From Aeromicrobium marinum DSM 15272 (lineage in GTDB: Bacteria; Actinomycetota; Actinomycetes; Propionibacteriales; Nocardioidaceae), in NCBI RefSeq assembly GCF_000160775.2, contig NZ_CM001024.1, positions 1,613,712 to 1,677,711 of the forward strand: a DNA stretch of 64,000 bases. The letters are read 5' to 3'. The notes beneath the pieces were generated by a model, which saw only the letters and a list, made by a program, of their open reading frames with translations, was not told the DNA's origin and did no database searches. Positions 61,904 through 64,000 of the stretch are shown here, piece by piece (position 1 is the first letter of the stretch; each line of letters opens with the position of its first letter). The position numbers and the translations under genes were made by a program.

Positions 61904-62885
61904 GGGTCCCGCCCACCTGCCCCTCGGCCTCGAAGGTGTCGTAGGCCGCCACGATCCGGCCGACCAGCCGGTGGCGGACGACGTCCTGGGCGGTGAGCCG
62001 GCTGAAGTGCACGTCGTCGACCTCGTCGAGGATGTCCTGCACGACCCGCAGACCGCTCTTCGCGCCGGTGGGCAGGTCGACCTGCGTGACGTCGCCGGTG
62101 ACCACCATCCGGGAACCGAACCCGAGCCGCGTGAGGAACATCTTCATCTGTTCCTGGGTGGTGTTCTGGGCCTCGTCGAGGATGATGAACGCGTCGTTGA
62201 GCGTGCGGCCACGCATGTAGGCCAACGGGGCGACCTCGATCGTGCCGGCCGTCAGCAGCTTGGGGATCGTCTCGGGGTCCAGCATGTCGTGCAGGGCGTC
62301 GTAGAGCGGCCTCAGGTAGGGGTCGATCTTCTCGCTGAGCGTGCCCGGCAGGTAACCGAGGTGCTCCCCGGCCTCGACCGCCGGACGCGTGAGGATGATC
62401 CGCGAGATCTCCTTCGCCTGCAGGGCCTGCACGGCCTTGGCCATCGCCAGGTAGGTCTTGCCCGTGCCGGCCGGCCCGATGCCGAACACGATGGTGTGGC
62501 TGTCGATCGCGTCGACGTAGCGCTTCTGGTTGAGCGTCTTGGGCCGGATGGTCCGCCCACGGTTCGACAGGATGTTGAGGCTCAGCACGTCGGCGGGGCG
62601 CTCCTGCGTCTCGGTGCGCAGCATCCCGATCGTGCGCTCGACGATCTCGCGCGACAGCCCCTGCCCGGTGCGCACGATGGTGGTGAGCTCGTCGAGGGCA
62701 CGCTCGACCAGGGCCACCTCACCGGGCGGGCCGGTGACCGTGAGCCGGTCACCCCGCAGGTGGATGTCGGCCTCGAAGTCGGCCTCGATCAGGCGGAGGA
62801 ACTCGTCCGCGCTCCCGAAGAGCGCGACGGGGGGGATGCTCGACGGCACCGTGAAGACGTGGGTCGAGTGGGGGGCGTCAGTCAT
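61881..62885 (-). CDS. PhoH family ATPase
   Basis: A 334-residue PhoH protein. Walker A GIGPAGTGKTYLAMAKAVQAL near 133, Walker B AFIILDEAQNTTQEQMKMFLTRLG, and VTGDVTQVDLP. The amino third is the KH-like PhoH-N domain. It is an RNA-associated ATPase of unclear exact role, tied to ybeY by position. It is preceded by 55 non-coding bases after the HIT gene. Confidence 0.95.
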   Translation of the reverse strand: MTDAPHSTHVFTVPSSIPPVALFGSADEFLRLIEADFEADIHLRGDRLTVTGPPGEVALVERALDELTTIVRTGQGLSREIVERTIGMLRTETQERPADVLSLNILSNRGRTIRPKTLNQKRYVDAIDSHTIVFGIGPAGTGKTYLAMAKAVQALQAKEISRIILTRPAVEAGEHLGYLPGTLSEKIDPYLRPLYDALHDMLDPETIPKLLTAGTIEVAPLAYMRGRTLNDAFIILDEAQNTTQEQMKMFLTRLGFGSRMVVTGDVTQVDLPTGAKSGLRVVQDILDEVDDVHFSRLTAQDVVRHRLVGRIVAAYDTFEAEGQVGGTRERRRPQ

Positions 62886-62940
62886 ACGGCGACGAGTCTA
62901 CGGTCCGTGGTCACCCGGGCGCGAGTCCTGACCGGACGGC

Positions 62941-63282
62941 TCACCCGGGCGGCCAGCCGAGGGGGCGACCCGACAGGACGTGGCCGTGGCAGTGGAACAC
63001 CGTCTGGTGGGCGTCCGCCCCGGTGTTGAACACCAGCCGGTAGGACCCGCTGCCGTGCTGGTCGGCGACCGTGCGGGTGAGCCCGATCAGGTCGATCGTG
63101 GCCTCCGGGTCGGCGGCCGCGAGGCTGCTCACGTCCGGCTCGTGCCGCCGTGGGATCACCAGCACGTGGGTCGGCGCCTGCGGGTCGATGTCGCGGAAGG
63201 CCACGCTGTGCTCGGTCTCGGCCACGACGTCGGCCGGCACGTCACCGGCGACGATCCGGCAGAACAGGCAGTCACCGCTCAT
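62941..63282 (-). CDS. HIT family nucleotide-binding protein
   Basis: A 113-residue HINT-type protein with CLFCRIVAGDVPADVV (zinc Cys pair), HVLVIPRRHEP and the histidine triad VFHCHGHVLSG. These enzymes cleave adenosine phosphoramidates. It overlaps dnaJ by 11 bases. Confidence 0.96.
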   Translation of the reverse strand: MSGDCLFCRIVAGDVPADVVAETEHSVAFRDIDPQAPTHVLVIPRRHEPDVSSLAAADPEATIDLIGLTRTVADQHGSGSYRLVFNTGADAHQTVFHCHGHVLSGRPLGWPPG

Positions 63283-64000
63283 CGTTGACCCCCGCCCGGA
63301 ACGCGTCCTTCATGCGCCCGAAGACGCTGCGATGGGTGGTGCCCAGCCGCGCCTCGGGGCGCTGCTCACCCCGCAGGGCCGCGAGCTGGTGGATCAGCTC
63401 ACGCTGGTCGCCGTCGAGCTTGGACGGCGTCTCGACCACCACCGTGACCTGCAGGTCGCCCTGGCCGACGCCCCGCAGTCGCGGCACGCCCTCGCCCCTG
63501 ACGGTCACGACCTGTCCCGACTGCACGCCGGGTTCGATGTCGACCGACAACGTGTCGGAGCCCTCGTGGCCGGCCAGGTCGGCGCGCAGGGTCGGCAGGT
63601 CCAGGGTGGTGCCCAGCGCAGCGGCGGTCATCGGGATGGTGACGTGGCACATGAGGTGGTCGCCCTTGCGCGAGTACACCGGGTGGCGCGCCACGTTGAT
63701 CTCGATGTAGAGGTCACCGGGCGGTCCGCCCCCGGGCCCCACCTCGCCCTCCCCCGCCAGCTGGATGCGGGTGCCGTGGTCGACGCCGGCAGGGATGTCC
63801 AGCGTCAGGGACCGGCGCGACCGCACCCGCCCCTCGCCGTCGCACTCCGGGCAGGGCTCGGGGATGACCGATCCGTAGCCGTGACAGGTCGGGCACGGCC
63901 GCGAGGTGCGGATGTCGCCCAGCAGGGAGCGCTGCACGTGCTGCACGGCGCCTTGGCCGCGGCAGGTCGTGCAGGTCACCGGCGCGGAACCCTCCGACGC
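63272..64000 (-). CDS. dnaJ: chaperone DnaJ, 3' part (5' end outside the window)
   Basis: The last 242 residues of DnaJ; the J domain and Gly-rich linker are beyond the right edge. Three of the four zinc-finger CxxCxGxG-type repeats are visible (CTTCRGQG, CPTCHGYG, CPECDGEG). The client-binding domains follow (LTLDIPAGVDHGTRIQLAGEGE, YIEINVARHPVYSRKGDHL). It is the DnaJ2 of the hrcA-type operon, judging from what follows it. Confidence 0.96.
   Translation of the reverse strand, partial: ASEGSAPVTCTTCRGQGAVQHVQRSLLGDIRTSRPCPTCHGYGSVIPEPCPECDGEGRVRSRRSLTLDIPAGVDHGTRIQLAGEGEVGPGGGPPGDLYIEINVARHPVYSRKGDHLMCHVTIPMTAAALGTTLDLPTLRADLAGHEGSDTLSVDIEPGVQSGQVVTVRGEGVPRLRGVGQGDLQVTVVVETPSKLDGDQRELIHQLAALRGEQRPEARLGTTHRSVFGRMKDAFRAGVNDER

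Overview
The window is 64 kb of very GC-rich, densely packed bacterial chromosome. GTG starts are common, many genes overlap by 4 or 8 bases, and the gene neighbourhoods are actinobacterial: dnaJ/HIT/phoH/ybeY/CNNM/era, recO/uppS, gltX with tRNA-Gln and tRNA-Glu, coaD/rsmD/recG, yceD/rpmF/rnc/mutM, and a Cys-containing rpmB. The best guess is a member of the Nocardioidaceae (Aeromicrobium or Nocardioides type). This is inferred from gene content and style, not from an rRNA. I see no insertion sequence, prophage, CRISPR array or rRNA operon; this is core chromosome with small accessory insertions.

1-8 kb: the start of a DUF3145 gene at the left edge, a small acetyltransferase, a HAD phosphatase, a MerR regulator, a SulP anion transporter, release factor 3 (apparently with an ATC start codon), an FkbM methyltransferase, a CAU-anticodon tRNA, a PIG-L deacetylase, a thioesterase and tRNA-Asn. 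8-20 kb: sigma factor, dnaG, dgt, mutM, rnc, rpmF and yceD on the minus strand, dinB on the plus strand, then coaD, rsmD, recG and a DAK2/FakA-like protein on the minus strand. 20-29 kb: rpmB, amidase, thiL, a stand-alone RAM-domain protein, ddl, a PLP enzyme, gpsA-plsC, a coiled-coil protein, and a TetR/DHFR-like divergent pair with a perfect operator.

29-38 kb: leuCD with a divergent IclR regulator; an ECF sigma/anti-sigma pair facing a CHRD-domain surface protein and a class F-type sortase; ogt and an Ada-AlkA fusion for alkylation repair. 38-45 kb: tRNA-Glu, tRNA-Gln, gltX, a fumarylacetoacetate-hydrolase-family gene, uppS, recO, a NarL-type two-component system and a membrane protein. 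45-52 kb: a three-gene lysine-degradation operon (lysine dehydrogenase, ALDH7, HglS/DUF1338) and leuA with a Leu-rich leader peptide. 52-64 kb: a glutathionyl-hydroquinone-reductase-like protein, the MoxR-DUF58-transglutaminase operon, a flavodoxin, a thioredoxin-reductase-like protein with a MerR regulator, then era, a degenerate cytidine deaminase, CNNM, ybeY, phoH, HIT and the 3' part of dnaJ.

The least ordinary signals are: (i) two matching ECF-type promoters (TGAAC-N17-CGTA) reading outward from the sigma/CHRD gap, which wire sigma factor, anti-sigma, surface protein and sortase into one module; (ii) the ATC start of prfC; (iii) a perfect 28-nt palindrome written with rare codons inside rnc; (iv) a leucine leader peptide followed by a hairpin that hides the leuA ribosome-binding site; and (v) several long nested hairpins lying against stop codons.
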